A stretch of DNA of 64,000 nt from Paramecium octaurelia (lineage: Eukaryota; Ciliophora; Oligohymenophorea; Peniculida; Parameciidae), in contig CAJJDP010000060.1 in the NCBI GenBank assembly GCA_905182995.1, positions 189,785-253,784 of the forward strand. Direction: 5' to 3'. The position numbers were made by a program, and so were the translations under genes. Under the pieces are notes generated by a model. That model was not told the origin of the DNA, ran no database searches, and saw only the letters and a list, made by a program, of their open reading frames with translations. Positions 62,771 through 64,000 of this stretch are shown here, piece after piece (the stretch's first letter is position 1; every line of letters starts with the position of its first letter).

Positions 62771-63971
62771 TCAAGCTTATTAGTAGAAATTTCTAATTAA
62801 ATACAACAAATTACAGCTAAGTTTTAATGCTGGAACTTAATGAACTTAGTCCTGCTACTTAGATAATTTCAATAAGCATTCTTTTAAGTTTTCTATTTCA
62901 TTTTTATGTAATTGAATTTCATGTTTATGCTATTCATTTTCATCTTTTAATTATTGATTAATTATTCCTAATGCTGCATAATCATTCAAAGCCTTTTAAA
63001 TTTGATTGGATTATTTTTCATAATTAACCAGGCTTTATTCATTTAATTAATTCACTTGCTATTAAAATTATTTAATAATTTCACCTTACCTTTTAATTTA
63101 TTATTAAGCAGTAATTAATTAGTTTTATACTTCTTCGTATTTTAGTTCTTAATCAATTTTGTGTTATTATAACTTGAAAACCTCCATATCCCTTAAATCA
63201 TGCACTTATTGTAAATGATTAATATTATTCTTCAATTACTTGATAACATCTTCATAATGTTGATTGATATCTTATAATTTCTTGATTTCCAACTCTCTTT
63301 TTTAAAGTAATTTATCCTGTTCTTTAAGACTTTCCTATTATGAACTAGCAGTGTTAGAATTAGGTTGGCTTGTAGTCTATTAATTATTTAGGATCTATTT
63401 TTAATAGATTTATTGTTTCAACCTTTCTATTTCTTATTTTAATTCTTGATTTTTTTGCTTCTATTCAAATAACTAATTATTTATTTGTTCTTTTTCCATT
63501 ATATGTGAGTTAATCTCGGATAATAACTTCTCTTTTTCACTTATTACTTATGTAAAGTTGAATAGTTAATTAGAAAATGCTCCTCTGCTCTTGCCCAAAT
63601 TCTTTGAGGCTTGCAGAAATTTTCTTTCCATTTACACTATTGAAGTTGATTTTAATTTATTAGAAATTTCAATTCCCAAATTACCCTATTTCATCAAATC
63701 AAGGGCATTCTTCCAAATTTATGGATAAGTCTTTGTGGTTTATAAATTATGTTTTTTATTAGTATAATAAGACTTGGTTAAAATGCTTTAAACCAAAGCA
63801 AGATCTGTTTTTTATCCATCCTATATATGTTCCTTAATAACTTAAGCGCATTCATCTAGCAACTCTTTAGGTGGCTTATTTCATTATAGTTATAGTTACC
63901 CTTTAGATTTGCTGATAATTGATGACTCTCTCAAATGTGAAGTAGGATAAGGTAGGAAATTTAACATTCAT
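62771..63971 (-). CDS. Coiled-coil protein, 391 aa
   Basis: Two exons with a 25-nt intron at 63875-63899 near the start; ATG at 63969-63971, TGA at 62771-62773. The first 130 residues are globular and helical (PPKELLDECAQVIKEHIQDG, TYPQIWKNALDLMKQGNLG). From about residue 135 to 370 it is a continuous coiled coil, very rich in Gln, Lys and Asn. It ends in a hydrophobic LSCNLLYLIRNFYQQA. No domain is recognised. The gene lies convergent with the SR factor, 205 bp between the stops. Confidence 0.78.
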
Positions 63972-64000
63972 AATAGAAAGTCTCTCCTAAGCAATTTTAT

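Noticed and set aside
1-64000. Bacterial-type features: operons, Shine-Dalgarno sites, CRISPR arrays, insertion sequences, attachment sites
   Set aside because: The window is clearly nuclear DNA of a ciliate with spliced genes; none of these structures was seen.
1-64000. tRNA and rRNA genes
   Set aside because: No cloverleaf with conserved GGTTCGAATCC-type T arm and no rRNA core sequence was noticed; a tRNAscan run would be needed to exclude a tRNA with certainty.

Overview
The window looks like somatic (macronuclear) DNA of a ciliate, very probably Paramecium. The reading frames only stay open if TAA and TAG are read as glutamine and TGA is the sole stop. Genes are packed tens of bases apart, and they are broken by tiny GT...AG introns, mostly 22-35 nt and usually GTA...TAG. 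All coordinates below were worked out by hand under that code. I could run no similarity searches, so family names rest on recognised motifs.

Layout. 1-8.5 kb: a coiled-coil gene, an FAD-dependent amino-acid oxidase, a second coiled-coil gene, an epiplasmin/alveolin-like cortical protein, a TTLL9-like tubulin glutamylase and a small helix-turn-helix protein. 8.5-12.7 kb is gene-poor, with one small coiled-coil gene and a structured, TGA-rich stretch. 12.7-26.6 kb: ribosomal protein eS8, a PKD2-like channel, a C2 + Dpy-30 protein, and divergently from it an intronless VPS13-type lipid-transfer protein of about 3,277 aa. 26.6-35 kb: a two-TM protein, a glycine-zipper membrane protein, a PX protein, a Rab GTPase, an ankyrin/DHHC-like protein whose DHHC signature is eroded, and a casein kinase 1. 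36.5-41.4 kb: a CFAP57-like ciliary WD-repeat/coiled-coil protein, divergent from a small secreted protein. 41.7-51.2 kb: a giant IP3-receptor-type calcium-release channel. 51.2-53.9 kb: a 1,344-bp perfect direct duplication around a single N, most likely an assembly join artefact. 54.4-57 kb: a RING/TRAF zinc-finger protein with a polyglutamine tract, and a second uncharacterised gene. 57-59.5 kb is gene-poor. 59.5-64 kb: LSm6, an F-box-like coiled-coil protein, a short coiled-coil protein, an SRSF7-like splicing factor and a final coiled-coil gene.

How the genes fit together. Several point to cilia and cortex (TTLL9-like, CFAP57-like, PKD2-like, epiplasmin-like, Dpy-30 motif). Others concern membrane traffic and calcium stores (VPS13, Rab6-like, PX protein, IP3R-like). 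There is no operon logic; neighbours are mostly unrelated housekeeping or ciliary genes. The points most worth a second look are the N-centred duplication, a frameshift in the IP3R-like gene, an 80-nt intron in the SR-protein gene, start codons only 10 and 28 bp apart at two divergent pairs, a 2-nt stop-to-start gap, a DHHC-like protein without its catalytic motif, and two long frames broken only by TGA codons.
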